From CAVVEQ01 sp963828855 (GTDB lineage: Bacteria > Chloroflexota > Anaerolineae > Anaerolineales > Anaerolineaceae), in NCBI GenBank assembly GCA_963828855.1, contig CAWHGB010000002.1:1280169-1344168 (forward strand): a DNA stretch of 64,000 bases, in the 5' to 3' direction. This document shows, in pieces, positions 15,584 through 25,700 of the stretch. Each line of letters begins with the position of its first letter. Position 1 is the first letter of the stretch. A program made the translations under genes and the position numbers. Below the pieces are notes generated by a model. That model was not told the DNA's origin, made no database searches, and was given only the letters and a program-made list of their open reading frames with translations.

Positions 15584-15985
15584 TTATCCCTGCATCACCG
15601 GCCTGAATTTATACCCATACACCAGCATCCCGCGCTCATCGCCATCCGAGCGGATGCGGCGGGTGACCATCTCCACCGGCATGCCGATCTCCACCTTCTG
15701 CTCGCCCAGGTCGGTGAGCTGCGCGGTAACCATCGGGCCTTCATCTAATTGCACCAGCGCCACCGCGTAAGGGGCGTTGCGTTCAAAACCGGCAGGGGGG
15801 TCGGCGACCACGGTATAGGAATAGACCTTGCCGTGTCCGCTGAAGGCGTAGGGTTCCCTGGCTTCGCCGCCGCAGTGCGGGCAGACATCCCGCGGGGGGA
15901 AGATCTTCCCCTGGCAGTGTGGGCAGATCTCGCCCACCAGGGCATAACGTTGTTTTTTCAATCGCCAATGGCGTGGTATTTCCAT
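15584..15985 (-). CDS. DUF35 OB-fold/zinc-ribbon protein (acyl-CoA-binding partner of thiolase/HMGS)
   Basis: A 133-residue protein. The N-terminal rubredoxin-like zinc ribbon has ICPHC and VCPHC (two CxxC pairs, about residues 20-40). The OB-fold follows (GKVYSYTVVADPP, ERNAPYAVALVQLDEGPMV, RRIRSDGDERGMLVYGYKF). In archaea this family bridges acetoacetyl-CoA thiolase and HMG-CoA synthase and channels the intermediate. The neighbours here are exactly those enzymes. The ATG at 15985 has GAGGAA upstream. It is the last gene of the operon, and its 3' third plus terminator recurs five times in the neighbouring island. Confidence 0.92.
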   Translation of the reverse strand: MEIPRHWRLKKQRYALVGEICPHCQGKIFPPRDVCPHCGGEAREPYAFSGHGKVYSYTVVADPPAGFERNAPYAVALVQLDEGPMVTAQLTDLGEQKVEIGMPVEMVTRRIRSDGDERGMLVYGYKFRPVMQG

Positions 15986-16074
15986 TTTTTGTTCCTCGAT
16001 TCAACTTTTAAAGCTTAGCGAGTGTAGTCTAGCCTCGCAAAACTATCAGAAACTATCAATCTTTTCTGCAAAGA

Positions 16075-17232
16075 TCATGCCCGTTCCAGCACGTGGGTGA
16101 TAGCAGTCCCAGCCGGCCCGCCGAGGGATTGCACCAGCGCCCGGCGCGCATCCCTTACCTGCCCCGCCCCAGCCTCCCCACGCAATTGCAGCGCGGCTTC
16201 GGCCAGTTGATATGCCCCGCCCGCACCTAATGGATTGCCCCTGCCCTTCATTCCGCCCAGGGTCGAGATGGGCAGCCTGCCCCAGGAGTTGAATTCACCC
16301 GCCTCTGCCATCCGGCAGCTTTCCCCACGCGGAGCCAGCCCGGCCGCCTCCAGGGTGAGCGCAGCGTAGATGGTGAACGAGTCAGTCAGCTCGAAAAAAT
16401 CCGCTTCCCCCGGTATCATTCCCGCCTGCCGGCAGGCCTGGTGCAGCGATTCGGCTGCGGCGTGGAAGGCCAGCGGGTCGGGGCGGTCGTGCAGTGAAAG
16501 CGCGTCCACCGCCACCGCCGAGCCGCTCACCTTTACTAACGGGTGATCAGGCTTTCCTTCGATCAGGTCAGCGCGGGTGAGGAGCAGTGCTGCCGCCCCA
16601 TCCAGCATCGGAGCGGAGTCGTAGAGATTCAGGGGATCGCACACGATGGGTGCGTCCCGGTAGGCTTCCATTTTCAAGGGCTTGCGGAAATAAGCGTTCG
16701 GGTTCGCCACCGCGTTGCCCTGCGCCAGGCAGGCGAAAGCCCCAAAGGAGTCGCGAGGGACCTCATACTCATGCAAATAGCGCTGCATCAGCAGAGCTGC
16801 CGCGCCGGTGGTGGTCAGCCCGCTGATGTTCTCGTAGTCGTAATCCAGCGCTTCCGCAACCGCCGATTCAGCCCGGTTTCCAACAACGTCGGTGAACTTC
16901 TCCACCCCCACCACCAGGGCAGTCCTCACGAAGCCGGACTGGATCGCCAGGTATGCCAGCCGGAAGGCTCCCGCCGCGGATGCCTCAGCCGCCTCGACCG
17001 TCAGCCCTTCGATCCCGCCCAGGCCAACATCATCGGTGAGCAGCGCGCCCAGGTTAGCCTGGCGAGAAAGGCTGGAACCCAGGAAATTGCCGATATACAT
17101 CGCCTCCGGCTGGAGCGCGGGGGCTTCCTTGCGCGCGGCCAGGATGGCCCTGGCAGCCAGCGAACGCAGAGAGAGATCCCAATGCTCGCCCGGGGGAACC
17201 ATGCCGATGCCGGCGATCACGACCTCTGGCAT
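16075..17232 (-). CDS. archaeal-type thiolase-like protein lacking canonical catalytic residues
   Basis: A 385-residue thiolase-fold protein of the SCP2/archaeal type that partners HMG-CoA synthase and DUF35. The fold motifs are present, including ALVVGVEKFTDVVG, GGMKGRG and the end LGGPAGTAITHVL. However, the nucleophile position reads VEAAEASA (Glu83 where thiolases have Cys), and the HPxGATG position reads NPLGAGG (Asn333 for His). It may be a non-catalytic partner or use other chemistry. The reading frame is intact, so these are not indel effects. The ATG at 17232 nearly abuts the HMGS stop (17236-17234), implying coupling. Confidence 0.85.
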   Translation of the reverse strand: MPEVVIAGIGMVPPGEHWDLSLRSLAARAILAARKEAPALQPEAMYIGNFLGSSLSRQANLGALLTDDVGLGGIEGLTVEAAEASAAGAFRLAYLAIQSGFVRTALVVGVEKFTDVVGNRAESAVAEALDYDYENISGLTTTGAAALLMQRYLHEYEVPRDSFGAFACLAQGNAVANPNAYFRKPLKMEAYRDAPIVCDPLNLYDSAPMLDGAAALLLTRADLIEGKPDHPLVKVSGSAVAVDALSLHDRPDPLAFHAAAESLHQACRQAGMIPGEADFFELTDSFTIYAALTLEAAGLAPRGESCRMAEAGEFNSWGRLPISTLGGMKGRGNPLGAGGAYQLAEAALQLRGEAGAGQVRDARRALVQSLGGPAGTAITHVLERA

Positions 17233-17233
17233 C

Positions 17234-18331
17234 TCAGCCGTTCCCCATATCCAGGATGCCGCGGTAGCGCGCGTAGGTGCCGTAATCGATCTCGGTGCGT
17301 CGGGTGATGTAATCCTGCGTGGAAGGCGCGAGCTTTTTGCTGCTCCTTGATGCGTTCCGTCACCAGGATATCGAAGGCATCCGAGCCCGCCCCCGAGCCG
17401 TAGGAAGCCGCCAGGATGCGGTCACCCGGCTCGGCGATATCCAGGATGGCGCTCAGGCCGATCAGGCAAGCGCCCGCGTAGGTGTTGCCGATCACCCCGG
17501 CCAGCAGACCCGGCTTGAGCTGCTCGTCGCTGAAGCCCAGGTCGCGCCCCACTTTCTGGGGGAACTTTGCATTCGGCTGGTGAAAGACCGCAAAGCGGTA
17601 ATCGCCGGGTTTGGTGCCGTTTTCGGTCATCAGGGTGGTGGCGGATTCGGTGATGTGCTTGAAGTAGGCCGGCTCGCCGGTGAAACGCTGCCCGTGCTCG
17701 GGGTATTTCACGTCCGCCCGGCGCCAGAAATCAGGCGTGTCGGTCACGTAGGAGTAGGCGGATTGGATCAGTGCCAGCGAGTCCTCCCCCGGACCGATGA
17801 TAAAAGCCGCCCCCCCGGCCGCGGCGGTGTATTCCAGCGCGTCACCCGGCTTGCCCTGGGCGGTATCCATGCCGATGGCCAGCGCGTACCTGCCCATCCC
17901 CGAGCCAACCAGGCCCATGCCCATCACCACCGCCTCGGTGCCCGGCCTTGCAGGCGAATTCCATATCGGCTGCCTGGATGTGCGGTGCGGCGCCGATGGC
18001 CTCGGCCACCACCGTCCCGCTGGGTTTGACGGAATAGGGGTGCGATTCCGAGCCGATCCACACCGCGCGCAGCTCGCCGGGGTCGATCCCGGCACGTGCC
18101 AGGGCATTGCGGGCAGCCTCGATGGACATGGTGATCACATCCTCATCCAGTCCCGGCACCGATTTTTCCTTCACCGGTCCGCCGCCCGCCTCGCCGGTCC
18201 AGATGCGGGTCACCTCGGTGGCGGGCAGCCGGTAGCGGGGCACATAGGCGCCGTAACCGACGATGCCCACCGGTCGGTCGGGTTTGAGGAGGGTCTGGTA
18301 CGGATTGGTTTGTATTGTTGAATGCGTTCAT
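17234..18331 (-). CDS. hydroxymethylglutaryl-CoA synthase, archaeal type (frameshifted)
   Basis: Condenses acetyl-CoA with acetoacetyl-CoA in the mevalonate pathway. The family's features are spread over several frames. VGIVGYGAYVPRYRL and the nucleophile EFACKAG come in one frame. TEAVVMGMGLVGSGMGRYA, FAVFHQPNAKFPQKV, YGSGAGSDAF and ITERIKEQQK follow in a second. KLAPSTQDYITRRTEIDYG and RGILDMGNG are in a third. One extra G near 17943 and one extra A in an A5 run near 17335 explain the last two shifts. The probable start is the ATG at 18331, which overlaps the HMGR stop (ATGA) and needs one more shift. A GTG at 18270 avoids that shift. Confidence 0.88.
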
Positions 18332-19512
18332 TTGCCATCCCTTTTGATTTCTTTGCGGGCGTGCAGCCCCATGTGCCCGCGCTGGATGCCCTCGGTGGCC
18401 AGCGCGCGCAGGGCAGCCAGGTTCTGCGCCAGACCCGACCGAGACGATGATCATCCGCCAGTTCCAGTGGCGGTTTTTACCCCCATCAATTTCAGTGCTG
18501 CCTGCGCGCCGGGGTGGACCTTCGTCGCCCCGCCCACGATCCCGACTGCCATGGGCATCTCGAGCGTACCGGTCAGATCGCCCTCTTCATTCCTACCCCA
18601 GGTGGAAAGGCTGGTGTAGCGCCCCGACCGGGCGGCATAGGCATGCGCCCCGGCTTCCACCGCGCGCCAGTCGTTACCGGTGGCAATGACCACCGCGTCG
18701 ATGCCGTTCATGATGCCCTTGTTGTGCGTGGCGGCCCGGTAGGGGTCGGCCGCGGCGAACGCCCAGGCGGAGATGATCCCATCCCGAACCTGATCGCCGC
18801 TGAAATCTATCAAAAGCCAGCGTGGAAACCGGGATGCGTACCCTCGCCCGTGCCAGGCGTTTATCGGCCAGGTTGGAAAGGATCCGCAGGAGCACCCGCC
18901 CGCCGGTGATCCTCTCGATCAGGGGGGTCAGCCTTTCCAGGGCGGTGTTGACCGCGTTGGCACCCATTGCATCGCGTACATCCACTATTATATGAAGAAC
19001 AAGGAAGGCTCCTATTGGGGATTCCTTGATCTCGCGTACTTCGAGATCCCGTGGCCCGCCGCCAAGCCGCGACCAGGACCGGGTCCACAGCAGAAGCTTC
19101 CGCCAGGATCTCCTCGCGGTGCGCCAGAAGAGCTTCGCGCGCTTTCTGCGCGGTCCGGGCAATCCAGGATCTGCATCTGCCCGATCATCAGGGTGGCATC
19201 GGCTTCCGCCAGGAATCCACCGCCGGTTTGCGCCAGTTTGGCCATGAAGGATGCCCCGGCGATCACCGAGGGCTCCTCGATCGCCATGGGGATGAGCACC
19301 TCGCGCCCGTTGATGAGAAATTTCTGTGCCACCCCCAGCGGTAGAGCAAAGGTGCCGATGGCATTCTCCACCATTTGGTCCGCCTGGGCGGGGGTTAGGC
19401 CAACTTCGCCGGAGATCGCGGCGGTCTCCGCCGGGGTTAAACCGGCTTGCGCGGAAATATCCTCCAGGCGTTCGGAGATGGATTTCTCGTAGAACTTTTT
19501 TGGTTCACGCAT
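18328..19512 (-). CDS. HMG-CoA reductase, class II-like (frameshifted)
   Basis: Reduces HMG-CoA to mevalonate, the committed step of the pathway. The N-terminal frame (19512 to about 19150) has FYEKSISERL, ENAIGTFALPLG, the substrate loop PMAIEEPSVIAGAS, and GGGF. A second frame carries VDVRDAMGANAVNTALE, with the family's DxMGxN motif. A third carries ISAWAFAAADPYRAATHNKG and VGGATKVHPGA. A last stretch encodes LAQNLAALRALATEGIQRGHMGLHARK, containing the conserved C-terminal His. At least three indels separate them. The order and completeness of motifs indicate an intact ancestral gene. It is the first gene of the operon; the region upstream (19513-19735) is shared with the divergent DUF11 gene. 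Confidence 0.88.
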
Positions 19513-19633
19513 GGGTCAATCGTAATTTCCCCGGTCTTGCAAAAACTATCAGGGTTGCCAACTGGGGTCAACCTGGCGACTTAACCTCCCATTTTCCTTA
19601 CAATCCTGCAAGGCGGGATAATTCTTTGTCCCA

Positions 19634-19655
19634 ATAATTGCCGTAAATCTGTATA
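19634..19655 (+). promoter_or_regulatory. possible promoter of the DUF11-sortase gene
   Basis: A TATAAT box (about 19651-19656) lies some 80 bp before the likely start region, in the 223-bp divergent spacer between HMGR and this gene. A -35 match is weak. Confidence 0.3.
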
Positions 19656-19735
19656 ATTAAGGTCAGATTAGAAGATTTTTCCGATGCCGGTGATAGCAAG
19701 CTGGATATTTTATGTTTTTAATAAAAGGTGGAATT

Positions 19736-22700
19736 TTGAACAATAAAGACAGTGCTTCTTGAAAAGATCTTCCGCGGGATCACCATCCTGGGGGTAATGT
19801 TGGGCTCTGGTCGTGGGGGTTGCCCAACCGCAGAGTTCGGTTCATGCGGATTCCAGCCTCGACGGTGACCCCCATCACCTGGGATGTGGTCGGCTTGGAT
19901 AGCAATGACCCCGTCAATTCCGGTCCGGAACACTTCCCGGTTGCGGGTGCGGGTTTGCAATCCGGGCAGGCAGCACCACACTGTGAACGCTGTTCAGGCA
20001 ATTTGGTCTGGACCTCTTCCAATGGAGCCATTAATCTTCCGCCCGGATCGCTTAATCCGATCGTCTCCGACCCGGCGATCAACCTCAGCCCCGGGCAATG
20101 TCACGATTTCTATTTTGAAATTTCTGATCGATCGCCCGCAAGCTCCCTACGATCAATTCCGCCGCTACCATTGAGTCAGCGGCACAGACTCGATGGCACG
20201 AGTACGGCTGTCACCGCCAGCTCCCCCACCCCGCGTCAGATCTTTGTCGAGCACCTGGTCTCTCAGAGCCGCAATGCGGTCACCGATGTCCAGCTGGATG
20301 GGTCTCCATCCCAGCGGGTGGATCGATGAACCTACTGATATTGGGAAATACATACGACATCAAGCTGATTGGTTCCACCGCCACGAACGGGTACGAACAG
20401 ATCGAGAGTTTCATCAATTTCCCCAATACTATCTTCCAGATCAACAGCGTGGCGACCACCTACACCGCCAAACCCTCCCCGGCGACCGATCCCGTTGGTG
20501 GGCATCCAAGCTGTACGCCGATGGCTGCGGCTGGGAAAATGACCCGAATTTGCCTACTTACAGATCCTGTACCTGAGCACCGGTAAGTATGGCGGAAATA
20601 TCACCGTAACCTACGATGTAACGATTATCGGTGGGAGGAGGAACCAGCCAAGCCCTCGAATAGGCTGATCTACGATTTTTCGGGCAGCAGCTATCACTAC
20701 AATTCTGATTTTAGTGTTGGCGCGCGGATCGCCCATATTATCGACCCGACCAATGTCACTATCACTAAAAGCTTTCAGCCCCAACCCGGCCAGCGTCAAT
20801 GGCATCTCCGCATTGACGATCACCCTCACTAACCCGAATCCGGGCAGGATCAGCGGATTCAATTTTACCGATCCACTCCCTATGGGTCTTGTTATCGCCG
20901 ATCCATCCGGCGCCACAACCACCAGTTGCGGGGCTCCCACCCTCGTTGCTGATCCCAACGCCTCGAACATATCCTTCTCTAATGGCACTCTTTCAGCCAA
21001 CAGCAACTGCACCATCAAAGTGAATGTTACAGCCGCGGCAACCGGCACTTTTATCAATACAACAAATCATTTATTCCTGAACACTCTCGATACCGGTAAG
21101 TTTGCTCAAGCCACCCTCACCGTAAATTCGGCTCCCTCTGAACCCCCCATCCCTTCAGCGTGTTCGGACCCTGTCGTCCTGGCAACCTGGACGATGCCCA
21201 CCAGCGGGCAGGGGTCGGGCGGTCCGCCCCCTTCATTCACATCAAAAGCTGCTGATGTCAATACCGCAACCGCTAGTTACACCACTGTATCAGGCGCTCA
21301 GTCCATCAGTGCGATTCCGGCGGATTTATCTCATCCTGCAAACGCATGGGGGGGGACAGCGCCTACAGGACGAGACGGTTGGGCTGAAACCGCGACATCG
21401 ATGAATAATTACTTCCAATTCCTGCTGGATACCTCAAAATATGGGGCGGTCTATGTTACTCTTGATTTAATCCCTCATAGCCAGGGTGATTGGGGTAACC
21501 CCAACAGTAATGTTTTTATAAACACGAGCGCTGATGGCGGGGGGTTTACTCCTTATACACCCGTTCCCTTGGCGCCAAAAGGAAATTGGTCGACTATAAC
21601 AACCGCGGCAGTCCCCACGGGCACATCCACCACAACATTCCGCATAGGTGTAGATAGCGGCAGCAAACCTGTCGCTACTGTTTATTTGGATAATGTTGTC
21701 TTTAGAGGTTGCCCAAGGCTCAATCCTCCTACAATAACCAAAGCCTTTTCTCCAGACCCAATCGCGATCAACGGGATTTCCACGCTCACCTTCACACTCA
21801 CCAATCCCAATGCCTCCAATGCATTGAACGGGGTTACGTTTACAGATACTCTGCCTGCAGGTTTGCAGGTTGCCGCTTCCCCAAATGCGACCGTTACCAA
21901 CTGCGGGACCCCAACCTGGGCTCCTTCAGCCGGTTCGACCGCACTCACTTTCGGGTCACCCTACCGGGGAACAATTCTCGGTCGGGGTTCCGTGCACTGT
22001 CAGTGTTGATGTTACCGGGACCATTGCCGGAGCCTACCAGAATGTCAGTGATCCGATTTCATCTTCGAATGGTGGTACGAACACCGGCCCCTCCGGAATT
22101 GCCCAGGCAACCCTGACAGTCCTTCGACCTCCGGCTATCTCAAAACTGTTTTCACCCAACCCGATCCTCGCCGGAAATAACTCCACGCTCACATTCACAT
22201 TAACCAATCCTAACCAAAATATCGCGCTGACAGGGGTAGCGTTTTCGGATAGCTATCCTGCCGAAGTATCGAATATTACCCCAACTATCACCACGAATAC
22301 CTGCGGTGGAACACTGACCCCCTCCACGACCGCACCGCATTTATCTCTTACCGGAGGCACCATTCCTGCTGGCGGAAGCTGTGTGGTAACCACCCGGGTG
22401 ACTTCCACAAGTGAGGGGAGTTTTCGCGAACACCAGCTCGAACATTTCCTCTACCAATGGCGGCACCGGCAACACAGCATCCGACACCCTGGTGGTCGCG
22501 CCTGTTAACCCAAGAATTTCGCTCCTCAAACAGGTCTCCCCCTCGAGCACCGGTCCCTGGTCTTCCTTCCTGCCAGTCGATGCCGGAACTACCGTTTATT
22601 ACCGTTTTACCGTATCCAACGATGGCGATGTTCCCCTGACCCCTGTCAGCGTTACTGACCCTCTGGTCAGCACGGCAGGTTGTGCCTGGATGGATGGGGA

Positions 22701-25700
22701 TGGTAACCCATTGTCTTCACTATCCACGCTTCCAGTCGCAACTGCGGCAAATAATCTTCATGTTGCAGTATGTAGCAATGTATCAACAACCGCATCATCA
22801 GGCTCTCATCCAAACACTGCTACCGCTTTGGGAACCTATAACACGACAACGGTCAATGCCACATCAACAGCCACGTATGCCACCCCCGGCCTGAGCCTGG
22901 TGAAAAGCGTGACCGAAACATTCTACGTGCAGGCAGGGGACCTCCTTCATTACAGTTATCTCGTGACCAATAACGGATTTGTACGGTTGCTGGGTCCGGT
23001 TTCCATCTCTGATGATAAAGCGACTGCGGCGTGCCCGGCAGTAACCACCGTCGGCAACCTTGATGATTTCCTGGATCCTGGCGAAAGTGTTACCTGCACC
23101 GCCACCTACACCATCACTCCTGCGGATATCACCGCAAGATCCGTCACGAACACCGCCTCGGCATCCGCGGACGGGATCACATCACCTACAGACAGTGAAA
23201 CGGTCAGCATGCTGCTCCCCGATCTGACTGTCTTGAAAACCAACGACGTCAGCGGGACGATCCCCCAATTCGGCACCTTCAATTGGACTATTGTTGTTTC
23301 CAATATCGGAACGGCGTCCGCGAATTATTTAGCAACCCAGCAGATTCTGACTGATGCATTGCCCGGTTTCGCCGGCTACTACCCCCAGGGAGCCCTCGCG
23401 GTTACGAATGGCGCTACCCCGCCCACCGGAACGATCAACTGCTCGATCACGGGAACCTCGTTAACCTGCGACGCAGGAACCGCAGTGACTCTGCCTGCTG
23501 GTTCCGCTTTCAGTGTGAGCTTCGCAGTCACGCCAACGGTAGTCGGTTCTTTATCGAATACCTCGATCGCAGATCCAGACAATCTTGTGGATGAGTCAAA
23601 CGAGACAAATAATAGCAGCACGAATGCTGTTACCGTCACCGCAATTCCCTCGTATACAATCTCCAAACAGGTCTCCACCTCCCCGGCAGGTCCCTGGAGC
23701 GATTCCATAAGTGTACTTGTTGGCGCGCCAGTATATTACCAAGTCAGTGTCGATAACACCGGTGAGGTGGACCTCACTGGCGTTACAGTCAATGATCCCG
23801 CATGCACCCTTTCAGGTCCAGGCACATCTGATGTCAATGGCGACACCATCCTCAACCCATCGGAAACCTGGATTTACACCTGCTCTGTGAATGCGGCTGC
23901 AGGACTCCACACCAATACTGCCACCGCGGATACGAACGAGACCGATCCCCCCCAGACCGATAATGCCAATTACACAGGCCTCACACCTTCCTTCACAATA
24001 GCCAAGGAATCCGCCACCACTGCCACCGGTCCCTGGGGGGAATCCGTGACGGTGAACCTCGGGGCGTCGGTCTATTTCCGCGTCCAACTGCATAACAACG
24101 GCACAGCAGATCTCACCGGGATCACCGTGGATGACGGCATTGCAGATTGCACCCTCGCCGGACCAGGCGCATCCGACACGAATGGCGATTCGATCTTGAA
24201 TCCGGGGGAAACCTGGGAATACACCTGCTCGATCTCTGCCGTGGGTGGATCGCACACCAACACCGCCAGCGCGGATACTGATCAGACAACCTCGCAAACT
24301 GATACGGCCTCCTACTACGGCATGGAGCCTTCGCTTTCCATCGATAAAAGCCATACGGATTCCTTCGTTCGTGGCAGTACAGCTTCCTATTCTCTTTTAG
24401 TGAGCAACGCCTCCGGCGTGGGGATAAGCCAGACGCAGGGAACGATCACCGTTTCGGATAGCCTGCCTGCCGGGCTGACCCTCACCGGCGCACCCGCCGG
24501 AACCGGCTGGTCTTGTACTGGGGTAGTGGGTGGAAATATCTTTTCCTGTACCCGCAGTGATACTCTCGCCCCCGGCGCAAGCTTTCCGGTGATCACGATC
24601 ACAGTGAATGTGCTGGAATCTGCGGTTGACCCTGTTACCAATACCGCCACAGTCTCTGGCGGCGGAGATCCGACCGATTCGAGCGATTCGGATATTACCC
24701 CCATCACCTCCGTGGCTGATCTCAGCCTTTACAAGTCCGTGGATAACGCCACCCCGGATGTGCTGAGCAATGTGGTCTACACCATCAGCGTCTATAACGG
24801 CGGACCCAGCAACGCTACGGGGGTCACCGTCCAAGATCTCCTTCCCGCAGGTCTCATCTATGTTTCGGATGATAGCGGCGGAGCGTATAATCCTGCGACC
24901 GGTATTTGGAATGTGGGTTCCATTCTCTATGGAAATTTATCCACTCTTCACATCACCGCAACCGTCACCGGCACCACATCTATTGTAAATTGGGCCGAGG
25001 TCTGGACTTCCGACGCCTTCGATCCCAATTCCACACCTGGGAATAACAGCACAGATGAGGATGACGATGATTCTGCCACCATCAATCCTCAATCCCACCC
25101 ATCCCTGACGATCGGAAAAAATGGCAGCCTGGATATGACCGTTGTCGCACCGGGAACACGCGCAGATGCCGGGGATGTGATCAATTACACCATCACGGTC
25201 ACCAACACCGGGAATGTTCCCCTGACAAATGTATACGTAAGTGACCCGCTTCTCAGCGATATCGACTGTGACGCACTCGCCCCCGGCAACCAGAATACCG
25301 GACTCACCATCCCGGTCAGCAGCGCGCTTACATGCACCGGATCCTATTCCCTTACGCAAACGGATTTGAACACCAATGGCGGCGGGGATGGGGATATCGA
25401 CAACACCGCCACCACGGATAGCACTCAAACCTCCCCGCAGTCTGCCAGTGCGAGTGTTCCCTTCACCTTGGTTCCCCAGGTGACAGCGGATAAGACAGCT
25501 TCCCCGACCAGTATCGCCGAACCGGGTGGATCGGTGACCTTTACATACCAGGTTCAGAACACAGGCAACGTCACCCTTACGATCACCAACCTCAGTGATG
25601 ATATTTATGGAGTACTCGCCGGGGATACCGACTGCCAGGTGGGCACGGTTCTCCTTCCGGGAGCCACTTGCGATTTCACCTCAATTCAAACCGTTTCCGG

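Noticed and set aside
17234..19512. HMGR and HMGS as pseudogenes
   Set aside because: All motifs are present and in order, and the same kind of indel breaks tsf, pheT and dnaJ, so sequence error is the simpler explanation.
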